Shown here: one piece after another, positions 33,553 through 43,344 of the stretch
Layout of the letters: every line of letters starts with the position of its first letter
Numbering within the stretch: position 1 is the first letter of the stretch
Origin: Halolactibacillus miurensis
Lineage (GTDB): Bacteria > Bacillota > Bacilli > Bacillales > Amphibacillaceae
Reading direction: 5' to 3'
Assembly: GCF_900116255.1 (NCBI RefSeq)
Contig: NZ_FPAI01000001.1
Coordinates: forward strand, 248,001-312,000
DNA length: 64,000 nucleotides
Notes under the pieces: generated by a model
The model's database searches: none
The model's input: the letters and a program-made list of their open reading frames with translations, nothing else
Told to the model about the DNA's origin: nothing
Translations under genes and position numbers: made by a program

Positions 33553-34890
33553 TTAATCATTGAGTTCAGCTCGTAAGCGTGGATTAAGCAAGGCGTATAG
33601 TAAATCAACGAGTAAATTCACCACAGAAATCATCACCGCAATATAGACAACCCCAGCAAGAATTGCCGGAATATCGGGAATGAACTGTTTGTCCACGATA
33701 TAACTACCGAGCCCTTGAATATTAAAAACCTTCTCCGTTACACTGGCCCCACCAAGCATGGCTCCAAACTGTAAGCCAATAACGGTCAAAATGGGAATCC
33801 AAGCATTAGGGAGCGCATGTTTTGTGAAGATACGCCTGTTCGACAATCCTTTCGCTTTAGCGGTCACAATATAATCTTCATGCATGACTTCTAAAATTTC
33901 TGATCGCGTCATCCGAGCGATGGTTGCTGAGAGGCCTGTTCCTAAGACAATGACCGGCATGATGAGTGATGCGAATTGTCCAGGAATATACGTCGATGGC
34001 AACCAGTCTAGTTCAATCGCAAACGTTAAGATAAAGATGAGACCTTGCCAAAAGCTTGGAATTGATAAACCAATGAGTGCAAGGAACATAAAACTGTAAT
34101 CCCAAAAGCTTTGAACTTTAACCGCAGAGATAATGCCAATCGGTACGGCAATAGCAATAGCTAAGACAAGAGAAAGAAAAGCCAACGTAAGGGTGACCGG
34201 GAAGCGGTTTTCAATGTTGAGTAACACATCTTCATTACCTTGATACGTTGTTCCTAAATCAAACGTGATAAAACCATGCAAGCGATCCGTTAGTTGCACG
34301 AGATACGGCTGGTCTAAACCAAATAATGCCTCGAAGTTTTCACGTTGTGCTGCGGTTGCTTGATCTCCTAGTATATTCTGGGCGGGGTCCTGTGGTGAAA
34401 AATAAAGCAAAGTAAACACAATGACAATCACCGAGAAGATAACAAAGACAGTCGCTACGAGTCGTTCAAAAATAAACCGAATCAATCCGTGATGATAAAT
34501 CAAATAAAAGAGATAAAGAAAAAAGCCAGGCACAAGTGTCAAGAGTAAAAAACGTCGTGATTGCAACAACTGTTCAAAAAATTGCGGGTAATTTAATCTG
34601 TATTGTTGTTCTGTTTTTTTTAGAAGCGCATATTCCTTAGAAATAAATGCTTGTTTTTCATTTTCATTCGGATCGCGATTGAAATAATCTATTCGCTGAT
34701 CATAATCCGTTGAGAGTTGCTGGATCATCTGTTGGTCTAAAAGAGTTGCTGTCGCAGGTTGCTTACGTTTTTTAAACTGAAAGTACAGCAGTGCTGGTAT
34801 GTGAATCACGATACCTAACAACCAATGAATGAGGCGCAAGCCAACTGAGGCTTGACTAACGTGAAACCCTTTGATTAAACGTGTCGTCAT
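33553..34890 (-). CDS. DppB/OppB-type ABC permease with N-terminal extension
   Basis: Residues from about 135 onward are a DppB permease: FIFERLVATVFVIFSVIVIV, then FGLDQPYLVQ, FDLGTTYQ and the EAA loop DYIVTAKAKGLSNRRIFTKHALPNA. The first 130 residues add a membrane helix near 20-40, a charged Gln/Glu-rich cytoplasmic-looking segment (about 45-105) and a second helix. Normal members begin close to the RLVATVF helix. The start has a strong AAAGGAGGAAG site. With the neighbouring DppC-type subunit it forms the channel of this peptide importer. Confidence 0.88.
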   Translation of the reverse strand: MTTRLIKGFHVSQASVGLRLIHWLLGIVIHIPALLYFQFKKRKQPATATLLDQQMIQQLSTDYDQRIDYFNRDPNENEKQAFISKEYALLKKTEQQYRLNYPQFFEQLLQSRRFLLLTLVPGFFLYLFYLIYHHGLIRFIFERLVATVFVIFSVIVIVFTLLYFSPQDPAQNILGDQATAAQRENFEALFGLDQPYLVQLTDRLHGFITFDLGTTYQGNEDVLLNIENRFPVTLTLAFLSLVLAIAIAVPIGIISAVKVQSFWDYSFMFLALIGLSIPSFWQGLIFILTFAIELDWLPSTYIPGQFASLIMPVIVLGTGLSATIARMTRSEILEVMHEDYIVTAKAKGLSNRRIFTKHALPNAWIPILTVIGLQFGAMLGGASVTEKVFNIQGLGSYIVDKQFIPDIPAILAGVVYIAVMISVVNLLVDLLYALLNPRLRAELND

Positions 34891-35064
34891 GTTTTAATCT
34901 TCCTCCTTTCAAAATACTTGATAATTCCTACCTGTTTAGTATACAATAACTTAAACAAGATTATAGATAGTCTTTAAGGTAATGTCAAATATAAAAATTT
35001 AATCTGTCTTAATGTATGTCTTCATTCAGACACTATGCATATATGAAAGAGGACAATAAACAAG

Positions 35065-35082
35065 ACGTACCTTAAGGTACGT
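35065..35082. promoter_or_regulatory. Perfect 18-bp palindrome upstream of the fused ATPase gene
   Basis: ACGTACCTTAAGGTACGT is exactly self-complementary and lies 24 bases upstream of the ATPase start codon, in the intergenic region between the two divergent halves of the peptide transporter. No T tract follows, so an operator is the likely role. Confidence 0.55.
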
Positions 35083-35106
35083 GACTAAATAGAAGTAGGT
35101 GAGTGT

Positions 35107-36804
35107 ATGTCAGTATTAACAACTGAAAATTTATCGGTTGACTTTAAACGAATGAATGAGACTCATCGCGTCGTCAACCAGATTAATTTTTCAATTGCGA
35201 AAGGTGAGACGCTAGGCATCGTAGGAGAATCAGGTTCTGGTAAAAGTGTGACGGCGAAAGCGGTGATGAAATTATTAGATGAACAACAAACAGAGGTAGC
35301 GATAGAAACGCTTGACTATAATGGAAACGATATCGCCAGTTTAAATCAGAAACAAATGACAAAAGTGCGAGGGAAAGAAATTAGTATGATCTTTCAAGAT
35401 CCGATGAGTGCTTTTAACCCAACGATGAAGATCGGGAAGCAATTGATTGAAACAGCGCGGGTACATTTGCAGCTTTCAAAAAAAGAGGCAACGCATCGTG
35501 CCCTCGATATGCTTAAGAAAGTAGGCATTGACCGAGTCGACGAACGTTTTCATCAATATCCGCATGAATTCTCAGGTGGCATGTTGCAGCGGGCAATGAT
35601 TGCGATGGCGCTTATTTGCCGTCCGAAACTACTGATTGCGGATGAACCGACCACTGCTTTAGATGTAAGGATTCAAGCACAAATCTTGAAACTAATGAAA
35701 GATCTCCAACAAGAAATAGAGATGAGTATTATATTAATAACCCATGACTTTGGTGTCGTCGCTGGGATGTGTGACCGTGTTGTTGTGATGAAGGATGGTG
35801 AACTTGTAGAAGAGAATGATGTTACTTCTATCTTTAACGCGCCTAAACATCCTTACACGAAAAAGCTGTTAGAAGCACTGCCACGTTTACACGAGGATAA
35901 AGTATTAACAAAAGAGTCCAAAAATGAAGAGACACTATTATCTGTATCAGGGTTAACAAAGGTGTTTCAGCTGAAGAACGGAAAGAAACTCCAAGCAGTT
36001 GAAGATGTGAGTTTTGATATTAAACGAGGGGAGACACTTGGACTCGTTGGTGAGTCAGGATCAGGTAAATCAACAACAGGACGATTAATTCTCCAATTAG
36101 AATCTTTAACGGCAGGTAGTGTCACCTATAAGGGGATGCGGATTCACCGCTTTAATAAACAAGAACGGCTTAAATTAAGACGCGATATTCAAATCATTTT
36201 CCAAGATCCAAAAGCATCACTAAACCCGCGAATGAAAGTGATGGACATTATCGGTCAACCACTGGATGTCCATCAATTATATAAAGACAAAGATGCTCGT
36301 AAGAAACGGATAGAAGAATTATTGCTGCTTGTCGGATTAGAACGTGAGCATATGTACCGCTATCCACATGAATTTAGTGGGGGGCAACAACAGCGGATTG
36401 GGATAGCCAGAGCACTGGCTGTTGAACCGGAGTTTATTGTCTGTGATGAAGTCCTATCAGCGCTAGACGTATCGATTCAAGCGCAAATGGTCGAGCTTTT
36501 AAAAGACTTACAAGAAAAGTTAGGTCTGACTTATTTATTTATCGCCCATGACTTGGCAATGGTGAAACATTTATGTGACCGGGTTGCGGTGATGTATGAC
36601 GGAAAACTGATTGAACTCGGATCATCTGTTGATGTTTATAATCAACCGCTGCACTCCTACACACAAGCACTCATTGATGCTGTACCTATACCAGACCCAG
36701 GCAAAGAAAGAGAAAAGTTACACGCCTATCAACCAGGAAAACTTAACTTTGTGTTTGATAATCGTTGGGTTGAAAAGAGTAAGGGACATTGGGTTAGAGA
36801 ATAA
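35107..36804 (+). CDS. Fused double-domain peptide ABC transporter ATP-binding protein (OppD-OppF fusion)
   Basis: Two complete nucleotide-binding domains lie in one 565-residue chain. The first has Walker A GESGSGKS (40-47), signature FSGGMLQR and Walker [13 protein letters not shown]. The second has Walker A GESGSGKS (about 314-321), signature FSGGQQQR and Walker [13 protein letters not shown], in which the usual proline after the glutamate is replaced by valine. The architecture matches GsiA/YejF-type fusions. Being divergent from the two extended permeases and the permuted binding protein, it very probably energises them. The C-terminal tail after each domain is the OppD/OppF-type regulatory extension. 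Confidence 0.93.
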   Translation: MSVLTTENLSVDFKRMNETHRVVNQINFSIAKGETLGIVGESGSGKSVTAKAVMKLLDEQQTEVAIETLDYNGNDIASLNQKQMTKVRGKEISMIFQDPMSAFNPTMKIGKQLIETARVHLQLSKKEATHRALDMLKKVGIDRVDERFHQYPHEFSGGMLQRAMIAMALICRPKLLIADEPTTALDVRIQAQILKLMKDLQQEIEMSIILITHDFGVVAGMCDRVVVMKDGELVEENDVTSIFNAPKHPYTKKLLEALPRLHEDKVLTKESKNEETLLSVSGLTKVFQLKNGKKLQAVEDVSFDIKRGETLGLVGESGSGKSTTGRLILQLESLTAGSVTYKGMRIHRFNKQERLKLRRDIQIIFQDPKASLNPRMKVMDIIGQPLDVHQLYKDKDARKKRIEELLLLVGLEREHMYRYPHEFSGGQQQRIGIARALAVEPEFIVCDEVLSALDVSIQAQMVELLKDLQEKLGLTYLFIAHDLAMVKHLCDRVAVMYDGKLIELGSSVDVYNQPLHSYTQALIDAVPIPDPGKEREKLHAYQPGKLNFVFDNRWVEKSKGHWVRE

Positions 36805-36828
36805 AGGGTCATTGATAAAACAAGGTAT

Positions 36829-36865
36829 AAAAAACAAGGACAACATTAAGTGTTGCCCTTGTTTA
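36829..36865 (-). terminator. Terminator of the pepF gene
   Basis: Read on the minus strand, AAACAAGG(G)CAACA pairs with TGTTG(T)CCTTGTTT across a short loop and ends in TTTTTT. On the plus strand no T tract follows, although the hairpin may also slow read-through from the ATPase gene. Confidence 0.7.
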
Positions 36866-36882
36866 GGAGAGAGAAAGTAAAT

Positions 36883-38682
36883 TTAATTATTTTCTAACTG
36901 ATCAGCTAACGCGATAAACTGATCGACATCTTTAGCCATTAATTTCACGCCTTCGGCCCAGAAGTCAACGTTAGTCACATCAACGCCTAAGTGTTTCATC
37001 GCAAGATCTTCAACCGTCATGGCTCCAGTATCTTTAAGTAAGGCAATATATTTCTCTTCAAAGTTTTTAGGTTGCTTTAAGTATTCTGCGTAAATACCTA
37101 AACTGAATAAGTAACCGAATGTGTACGGGAAGTTATAAAACGGGACATCATCAATAAAGAAGTGCAGTTTACTACTCCAAAAATGAGGATGATACGTATT
37201 AAGTGCCCCGTGGAACGCTTCTTTTTGTGCTACAGTCATTAATTTTGACAGTTGTTCGTGTGAGACAACGCCATTTTTTCGTGCTTTGTAGAAGTTGTCT
37301 TCAAAGATAAATCGGGCATGAATGTTCATAAACATAGCCGTTGCCCCTTCAAGTTTATTATTTAATAATGATAGTTTTTCTTCATCTGAGCGTGCCGATT
37401 GAACGGTCGCATTCGCAATGATTGTTTCAGCGAAGGTACTTGCCGTTTCCGCCACGTTCATCGCATAATGTTGATTCAAGTACGGGACATCGGTTAAGAC
37501 GTCAGAATGAAAGGCGTGTCCTAATTCATGGGCAAGCGTGCTCGTATCAGATGCAGAACCAGTAAACGTCATAAAAATCCGCGACTCATCAAATTCAGGT
37601 AAGCTCGTGCAGTAACCACCCGGACGTTTATCGTTACGATCTTCAGCTTCGACCCAACGATTTTCTAACGCATGTTTAGTAAAAGCAGTCAGTTTAGGGA
37701 AGGCGCTAAAATGTTTGATGATAAAGTCACAAGCTTCGTCATAAGTAAATGTCATAGCTTCGTGATCGCCTACAGAGAGTGGCGCATCAACATCTTGCCA
37801 TGCCAATGAATCTAACTGTAGTAGCTGTTGTTTTTTCTTTAAGAACGTCACAAATGGTTGTTTGTTGTCTGAGACAGCTTGCCACATCGCCTCTAGTGTC
37901 GCTTTTGACATCCGGTTATATTCAAGTGGTTCTTCTAAATGATCTTTATATTGATGCTTCTCTTGTAGTGTCATGCGGTAACCATCTAAGTGATTTAACA
38001 CATCGGCGAATATTGGAGCCTGATGATTAAATGCTTCTTCCCAGGCCGTGAACAGTTGTTTTCTTACCTCAGGATCATTGTCTTGCGACATTCTATTCAT
38101 TGCTTGTCCGATGGACAAGTTGACGGTTTCTCCTTGCTTGTTTGTCCACGGGATTGTCATCGTTGAGATAATCGTGTCATACACCTGACTCCAAGCAGCA
38201 AGTCCATCTTTATTTAACTCCGCAATTAAAGTTTCTTCTCGTTCTGAAAGAAGACGGGCACCTTTTTTGCGCTGCTCTGTTAGGACAAAGTTCATTGGTA
38301 CTAAGTCGTCATCGGCTAAAAACTGAGCAAATGTTTCTTCATCAAGGTCGACGAGTTTTTGGGTGAAGTGATTCCCAACTTTATTTAATTCGCTAAAGAG
38401 CACCATGATTTCACCCTTAATAACAGGCGCATAAGTATCTTTTGTGTTCGCATCATGAGCCATATTAGCAAATGTAGATGCTTGTAGTAAGGCTTTTTCT
38501 AGTTTTTCTTGTTCGGTTAAGAGTTGTTTGAAGTCTGATAACCGATTGGTAAACTGATTGACGTTTGCTTTAAACGCATCTAATTCTTGTGCTATTGTTT
38601 GAAGTTTTTCTTTAAGGGCAGGTGATGCGGTGCCACCAGAAAAAATCGCATCTAAATCCCATGTTTGTGCATAATTCAACAT
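36883..38682 (-). CDS. pepF: Oligoendopeptidase F (M3 metallopeptidase)
   Basis: The 599-residue protein has the HExxH zinc motif in LAHELGHAFH near residue 385 and the downstream ENFETxxxE-like helix EGATAMFMNIHARFIFED, as expected of M3B oligoendopeptidases. These cytosolic enzymes cut peptides of about 7-17 residues. Its place beside the oligopeptide importer suits degradation of imported peptides, although the genes converge and are not one operon. ATG 38682 (AAAAGGTG upstream) is preferred to the in-frame GTG six bases earlier, which overlaps the ribosome site. Confidence 0.95.
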   Translation of the reverse strand: MLNYAQTWDLDAIFSGGTASPALKEKLQTIAQELDAFKANVNQFTNRLSDFKQLLTEQEKLEKALLQASTFANMAHDANTKDTYAPVIKGEIMVLFSELNKVGNHFTQKLVDLDEETFAQFLADDDLVPMNFVLTEQRKKGARLLSEREETLIAELNKDGLAAWSQVYDTIISTMTIPWTNKQGETVNLSIGQAMNRMSQDNDPEVRKQLFTAWEEAFNHQAPIFADVLNHLDGYRMTLQEKHQYKDHLEEPLEYNRMSKATLEAMWQAVSDNKQPFVTFLKKKQQLLQLDSLAWQDVDAPLSVGDHEAMTFTYDEACDFIIKHFSAFPKLTAFTKHALENRWVEAEDRNDKRPGGYCTSLPEFDESRIFMTFTGSASDTSTLAHELGHAFHSDVLTDVPYLNQHYAMNVAETASTFAETIIANATVQSARSDEEKLSLLNNKLEGATAMFMNIHARFIFEDNFYKARKNGVVSHEQLSKLMTVAQKEAFHGALNTYHPHFWSSKLHFFIDDVPFYNFPYTFGYLFSLGIYAEYLKQPKNFEEKYIALLKDTGAMTVEDLAMKHLGVDVTNVDFWAEGVKLMAKDVDQFIALADQLENN

Positions 38683-38730
38683 AATCACCTTTTCCTTTTG
38701 TTATTTTTTCTCGATATAAGCTATGAAGGA

Positions 38731-38766
38731 AAGAAAACTTAACGCATCTACGCTAAGTTTTCTTGA
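38731..38766 (-). terminator. Terminator of the YebC-family gene
   Basis: AAGAAAACTTAGCG and CGTTAAGTTTTCTT form a long stem with one mismatch just beyond the stop codon on the minus strand; the T-rich outer stem serves as the pause tract. Confidence 0.7.
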
Positions 38767-38776
38767 CTGTGACCTA

Positions 38777-39496
38777 TTAGTCGTCCAGTTGGACATTATG
38801 ATAAACATTTTGAACATCTTCTAAATCTTCTAAGGCATCAATCATTTTTTCAAATGTCTCTAAGTCCTCACCAGATAGTGTGAGTTCGTTTTGTGGTAAC
38901 ATCGCCAGTTCAGCGACAGTAAAGTCTTCGACCCCTGCTTGTGTTAGAGCTTCTTGTACCGCATGAAATTGATCAGGCTCGGCGTAAATAATGACCGCAC
39001 CATCTTCATCGACAACGTCACGTACATCAAGGTCCTGTTCCATCATCAGTTCAAAAATTTCATCAACCGTTTTACCTTCAATACCTAAGACAGCAGTATG
39101 GTCAAACATATAGCTCGCTGAGCCATTCGTTCCCATGTTACCTCCATTTTTACCGAATGTCATCCGGACATCAGCAGCCGTACGATTCACGTTATTCGTT
39201 AACGTATCGACAATCACCATCGACCCACTTGGGCCAAAACCTTCATAACGGAGTTCATCGAAGTTCTCTTCACCGCCACCTTTTGCTTTATCAATGGCAC
39301 GGTCAATTATATGTTTTGGTACACTATAAGTTTTCGCGCGTTCCAAAACAAATTTGAGCGCTTGATTAGATTCAGGCGAAGGTTCGCCTTGTTTTGCGGC
39401 CACGTAGATTTCGCGTCCGAATTTCGCATAAATCCGGCTGGTGTTTTTATCTTTACTGGCTTTCTTTTCTTTAATATTGTTCCATTTACGTCCCAT
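38777..39496 (-). CDS. YebC/PmpR family protein, YeeI-type (YebC2)
   Basis: The 239-residue protein opens with [16 protein letters not shown] and continues through [17 protein letters not shown] and [14 protein letters not shown], a close match to the B. subtilis YeeI subgroup of the YebC family. YebC proteins were long annotated as transcription regulators; for the YeeI/YebC2 group recent work supports a role in relieving ribosomes stalled at proline-rich stretches. Length and domain order are normal. It is a single gene with its own terminator. Confidence 0.93.
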   Translation of the reverse strand: MGRKWNNIKEKKASKDKNTSRIYAKFGREIYVAAKQGEPSPESNQALKFVLERAKTYSVPKHIIDRAIDKAKGGGEENFDELRYEGFGPSGSMVIVDTLTNNVNRTAADVRMTFGKNGGNMGTNGSASYMFDHTAVLGIEGKTVDEIFELMMEQDLDVRDVVDEDGAVIIYAEPDQFHAVQEALTQAGVEDFTVAELAMLPQNELTLSGEDLETFEKMIDALEDLEDVQNVYHNVQLDD

Positions 39497-39604
39497 TATT
39501 ACACGCTTCTTTCTTCTTTAGCTTTAGTACATCATCGTTATTTATTATACACGAAATGAGAAGTGGATAAAGAAAAAACAAGAAAAAAGTACACAACAAC
39601 CAAG

Positions 39605-40747
39605 TTAATTATCAAGCGGATAATCGTTTTTTAAGTCTTCACCATTAAATAGTCGTTTGGTCGTCCAAGGCTGTGCTTTATCTTGCCAAAAAGGTGCTGT
39701 TTCTTTTAAACCAAGGGGTAAAAAGATAACGGATGCAAGATAAAGACTTCCCGTTGAGATATAAACCTCACCAAGTCCAGGCTGGTGTCCACTGACACCA
39801 ATGGTTAAATAGCCTGCTTCATTAAAGGTGTTAGACTTTTCTAACGTTTGTTCAATCACCGCATCCAGTGCCGCTCGCAATTGTCCAGGTGAAAGATCAG
39901 TTAGATCTTCACGCCAAGCGTGATGCGCAAGATTATGAAAGATGCCCGTTCGATACGCAAGCGATCGACCAGTCGCAGGAAACGTACCTGTTGGTGAAAT
40001 CATGCGTTCAAGTATAGTGCTGTAGCGCTTGCTGCGGGTTAAAATCGGTTCTTTTAATATATCCCAATCAGGGTGCAAAACGCCCGTTTGTGTCACGATA
40101 TCGACAAGCATCGGATGAATGACGATACTATTATAATAATCTTGATGATAACGCGGACCATCACTGTAGGTGCCATCACCCACATACCAGGCATTAAATT
40201 GTTTCAAACTGAAGTCAATACGCATCGGATCCCAATCCTCTTCTCCCACGCCATATAAGAAAGTTTCAATCATAGCTGAAAATAACAACCAGTTAGAGTA
40301 AATAGGCTTGCGCGTTCGGGTTTGTTTCAAACAGTGAATGATTTGTTGTTTCGTCTCATGTGGCAATGGCTCCCATAAACTAGTTGGTGCGCGTAGTAAA
40401 GCTTGGGCCAAAAAGGCACTGTCGACTATGGGTTGCAGTCCTTCACTAAAGTTAAAATAGTCATGAGAATGGGGATCTGTTCCAACATGTAGCGCTTGTT
40501 TTATGTATGTGAGATAGCGTGTTTGTAATTCTTTTTCGCCTTCGTCAATCGCAGGTGTTTCTAACCAAGGGGCGATACCAACAAGCAATCGACTAAAAGC
40601 TTCTAGATGGGTATAGTCTTCTTGCTTAGTATCTGGCTTTTTTTCAATCGGCATGGTTTGTTTTAGTTTATCTTGACTTAACGGGATGATAATCGGTTCA
40701 GTTAGTTGTGTTAATAATTTTAACCAGTGTTTGCGTGTATCAGTCAT
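39605..40747 (-). CDS. DUF2264 domain-containing protein
   Basis: The 380-residue soluble protein matches the DUF2264 family, with hallmark stretches such as LLVGIAPWL, NWLLFSAMIETFL, WYVGDGTYSDGPRYHQDYYNS and SPTGTFPATGRSLAYRTG. The family has an all-helical (alpha/alpha) barrel-like make-up reminiscent of unsaturated-glucuronyl hydrolases, and it often occurs in carbohydrate-use loci; the reaction is not established. The start overlaps the AraC stop by 8 bases, so it is the last gene of a coupled operon with the regulator, a TIM-barrel isomerase and a hydroxyacid dehydrogenase. Confidence 0.88.
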   Translation of the reverse strand: MTDTRKHWLKLLTQLTEPIIIPLSQDKLKQTMPIEKKPDTKQEDYTHLEAFSRLLVGIAPWLETPAIDEGEKELQTRYLTYIKQALHVGTDPHSHDYFNFSEGLQPIVDSAFLAQALLRAPTSLWEPLPHETKQQIIHCLKQTRTRKPIYSNWLLFSAMIETFLYGVGEEDWDPMRIDFSLKQFNAWYVGDGTYSDGPRYHQDYYNSIVIHPMLVDIVTQTGVLHPDWDILKEPILTRSKRYSTILERMISPTGTFPATGRSLAYRTGIFHNLAHHAWREDLTDLSPGQLRAALDAVIEQTLEKSNTFNEAGYLTIGVSGHQPGLGEVYISTGSLYLASVIFLPLGLKETAPFWQDKAQPWTTKRLFNGEDLKNDYPLDN

Positions 40748-41543
40748 AAGGTATGGTCCTTTCTTTGCGGTATTGTTCGGGTGTTATATCAGTAAATTTG
40801 TTGAACTGACGATAAAAAGTTGCCAGTGATTCGTAACCAACTTCAAAGCCAATCATCGTGGCAGAGCGATCTGTTTCTAACAGTAGTAAGCAAGCTACGT
40901 CTATTCGCTTTTTATGAATCGCCTCATAAGGTGTTAGCTGGTAGATCGCTTTGTAAATACTGGACACATGTCTCGTACTTAAGTTGAAGAGCTTGGCTAA
41001 TTGATCATTTGAGTGAATCTCATAATAATGTGTTTCGATATACTGATGAATGGCTTCTGAACGTGAATAAGACCGGTCATTACTCGGTGCCGTCTTTAAC
41101 CTTGTCACCAACAGCAACAACTGTTGGCAAGTTAGTTGTAAATCGAGTTGATCAAGTGGTTCCTTGCTTTTCGTTAGTTGTAGTACCTGTCTAAAAGCCT
41201 GTCTTAACTTGAGCTGATGTTGGCGAGTGGTTGATAATAGAAATACCGATTGAAACGGAGGCCTTGAAAATACCTCCTGTAATACGGGCGCGAGCATTGT
41301 TTCATCAACTCTTAAAGCAAGCAGGGTCATTTGCGTCGTTGTCGTCACCGCATGGGTTGTCTCTTTAGGGATAAAGACAAGTGATTGGTCAGTAAGTGGT
41401 GTCGTGTGATGTGTGTGATAAAGCATCCCGCTCCCTTTTAGTACATACAATAACTGTAAGTCTGGATGGTGATGGCGTTGTTGACTCGCTTTTTTTCGGT
41501 GATGGTTTTCTTCGATCTGAATCAGCTGTTTGATGTCACTCAC
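40740..41543 (-). CDS. AraC family transcriptional regulator with cupin sensor domain
   Basis: The 267-residue protein has an N-terminal cupin-like ligand domain (HHHPDLQLLYVLKGSGMLYH region, residues 22-90) and two C-terminal helix-turn-helix motifs. These are SNDQLAKLFNLSTRHVSSIY and SATMIGFEVGYESLATFYRQFNKFTDITPEQYRK, the latter ending in the usual AraC signature. It likely senses the sugar or its breakdown product and activates the operon in which it lies. It overlaps both neighbours by 8 bases, so it is expressed with the enzymes, which suits autoregulation. Confidence 0.93.
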   Translation of the reverse strand: MSDIKQLIQIEENHHRKKASQQRHHHPDLQLLYVLKGSGMLYHTHHTTPLTDQSLVFIPKETTHAVTTTTQMTLLALRVDETMLAPVLQEVFSRPPFQSVFLLSTTRQHQLKLRQAFRQVLQLTKSKEPLDQLDLQLTCQQLLLLVTRLKTAPSNDRSYSRSEAIHQYIETHYYEIHSNDQLAKLFNLSTRHVSSIYKAIYQLTPYEAIHKKRIDVACLLLLETDRSATMIGFEVGYESLATFYRQFNKFTDITPEQYRKERTIPYD

Positions 41544-42315
41544 CCCTTAAAGATGCATTGATAGTTTTTTTCCAGTGATGCAGTGTTTGTACGTCTTGAT
41601 TAAACTGATTAATATTATCATTTTTGACAAATTCCATTAAATAAAGATGTGATTGTGATTGCTCAAGCACACGGATGTAGTCGAGCCAAGTCGACTCACC
41701 TGTATCTAGTGGATAGCGATTAAAAGTCTCGTCCCACTGAAACACATGGATATGACTAATATATGATTGGAGCATGTTTAAATCAAGGACTTGCTGCTCT
41801 TTAGTAAAAGATCCAAGAGGTTGCCAGTATAGCTTCACATTCGGTTGATTAACAGCTTGAATCAACTTGAGCGCTGCTTGTCCTGAATCAGTATAGGTAA
41901 AGGCATGATATTCAAGATGGAGTGTGATCGCGTGTTTTTTGGCTTCTATAGCACAACGTATAATATCTTGTACAATGTGCTGAAACGTTTCTTCTGAGTA
42001 TGTCTTAGGAGTTTTTGATTTGTCCATTCTTCCGGCCCAGATGCGAATATGGGACGTTTCTAGGGCGAGCGCCGTCTCTAAGACAGCATCGAAGTCTTCC
42101 TCTGTCCCCGCATGATAATATGAGCCATAAGAGGAGACACGTAAACCGTGAGCACGGGTTAAGTCTCCGATTTCTTTAGCCCGAGTGAGATTGCCAGGCG
42201 GTACGTGGATATCTCCTCCCCATTCGATCGCCTGGAGTTGTTGGTCTTTCGCTAGTACAATAATGTCTTTTGGTGTGTGTTGTCGAAAAGTAATGGAGCA
42301 GAGTCCAAGTTCCAT
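41536..42315 (-). CDS. Sugar phosphate isomerase/epimerase (xylose-isomerase-like TIM barrel)
   Basis: The 259-residue protein has the AP-endonuclease-2/xylose-isomerase-like TIM-barrel pattern: AIEWGGDIHVPPGN near the start, VSSYGSYYHAG, HIRIWAG, a metal-site glutamate and histidine in LHLEYH, and HIHVFQWD. Metal-binding His/Glu/Asp residues are in place. Members isomerise or epimerise sugars, inositols or keto sugars; the exact substrate is open. It lies 33 bases downstream of the dehydrogenase gene and overlaps the AraC regulator gene by 8 bases. Confidence 0.88.
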   Translation of the reverse strand: MELGLCSITFRQHTPKDIIVLAKDQQLQAIEWGGDIHVPPGNLTRAKEIGDLTRAHGLRVSSYGSYYHAGTEEDFDAVLETALALETSHIRIWAGRMDKSKTPKTYSEETFQHIVQDIIRCAIEAKKHAITLHLEYHAFTYTDSGQAALKLIQAVNQPNVKLYWQPLGSFTKEQQVLDLNMLQSYISHIHVFQWDETFNRYPLDTGESTWLDYIRVLEQSQSHLYLMEFVKNDNINQFNQDVQTLHHWKKTINASLRGE

Positions 42316-42348
42316 TGTGTCACGCCTTTCGTTAAAATTAGAGTAAGT

Positions 42349-43344
42349 TCAAGCTTGGCGGTCAAACGTGTCTATATCTAATCGATATAGCAACGGTTCA
42401 TTCGCTTGATATCGCATGAATTCATCGACCATCGCTTGACCAAGTCGGAATTTTTCTTGTCCTACACTCCCGGCGATGTGCGGGGTTAATAATACATTAG
42501 GAAGTGTATACAAAGCTGATGTTGTCTCAGGTGGTTCTGGGTCTGTGACATCGAGTAGACTCGTTAAGTCGGGCCTTTTTCCCATGACGTCAATCAAGGC
42601 CGCTTCATCAATAATCGCTCCGCGAGCGGTGTTAATAAAGGTGGCGTGTTCTTTCATCTGTTTAAAGTGCTCGCGTTTAATCATCTTGACGGTTGATGGT
42701 AATAGCGGTGCATGTAAAGAGATGACATCGGCTGTTTGAAACAACGTATCCAGATCGACTGGTGTGGCACTATATGCAGAAAGCATTTCGGGTGCTAGAT
42801 ACGGGTCGTAGACAATAAGATCGACATCAAAGTTTTGTAAGTGTTCACAGACCATTTTACCAATGGTACTGAAACCAATAATCCCAATGGTTTGATTGTA
42901 AATGCCTTTAATATCAAGCATAATACCGTTGGAAAATTGTTTAGTCTCGCGTAAGGATTGTTGGAGACGAAAGCCGTTCTTCAAACTAAAAAGAATTTGA
43001 CTTAAAGTGAACTCCGCGACGGGTCTCGCATTAATCGTATTAGCGGTTGAGACGGTGATCCCCTTTAACAAGTCACGACTCATAATCTGTTTAACAGAAC
43101 CCGCTGCATAAAAAATCGCCGTCAGTTGTGGTAAGTAATCAAGTACCTCGGCAGAAAATACCGGTGCGCCCCAACCAGAAAAGATAATCGAGACATCTTG
43201 TAACAAAGGTAAATGGTCGTTGATATTGTCTTTTGTGATAACCGTATCATACACCTCAATCATGGATGTAATCTGTTGGATAGCTTCGTCTGAATAAACA
43301 TCGGATAGTATATGTTGATCCATCATAAAAACAGCTTGTGTCAT
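42349..43344 (-). CDS. D-isomer-specific 2-hydroxyacid dehydrogenase
   Basis: The 331-residue protein has the family's NAD-binding loop in IGIIGFSTIGKMV and the catalytic triad: Arg in NTARGAIIDEAAL, Glu in DVTDPEPP and His in LLTPHIAGSVG. Such enzymes interconvert 2-keto acids and D-2-hydroxyacids, or oxidise sugar-acid intermediates. The FMMDQHILSD opening resembles the group found in carbohydrate operons rather than D-lactate or phosphoglycerate dehydrogenases. Its ATG overlaps the YczE-like gene stop (ATGA), with an AAGGAGG site inside that gene. Confidence 0.92.
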   Translation of the reverse strand: MTQAVFMMDQHILSDVYSDEAIQQITSMIEVYDTVITKDNINDHLPLLQDVSIIFSGWGAPVFSAEVLDYLPQLTAIFYAAGSVKQIMSRDLLKGITVSTANTINARPVAEFTLSQILFSLKNGFRLQQSLRETKQFSNGIMLDIKGIYNQTIGIIGFSTIGKMVCEHLQNFDVDLIVYDPYLAPEMLSAYSATPVDLDTLFQTADVISLHAPLLPSTVKMIKREHFKQMKEHATFINTARGAIIDEAALIDVMGKRPDLTSLLDVTDPEPPETTSALYTLPNVLLTPHIAGSVGQEKFRLGQAMVDEFMRYQANEPLLYRLDIDTFDRQA

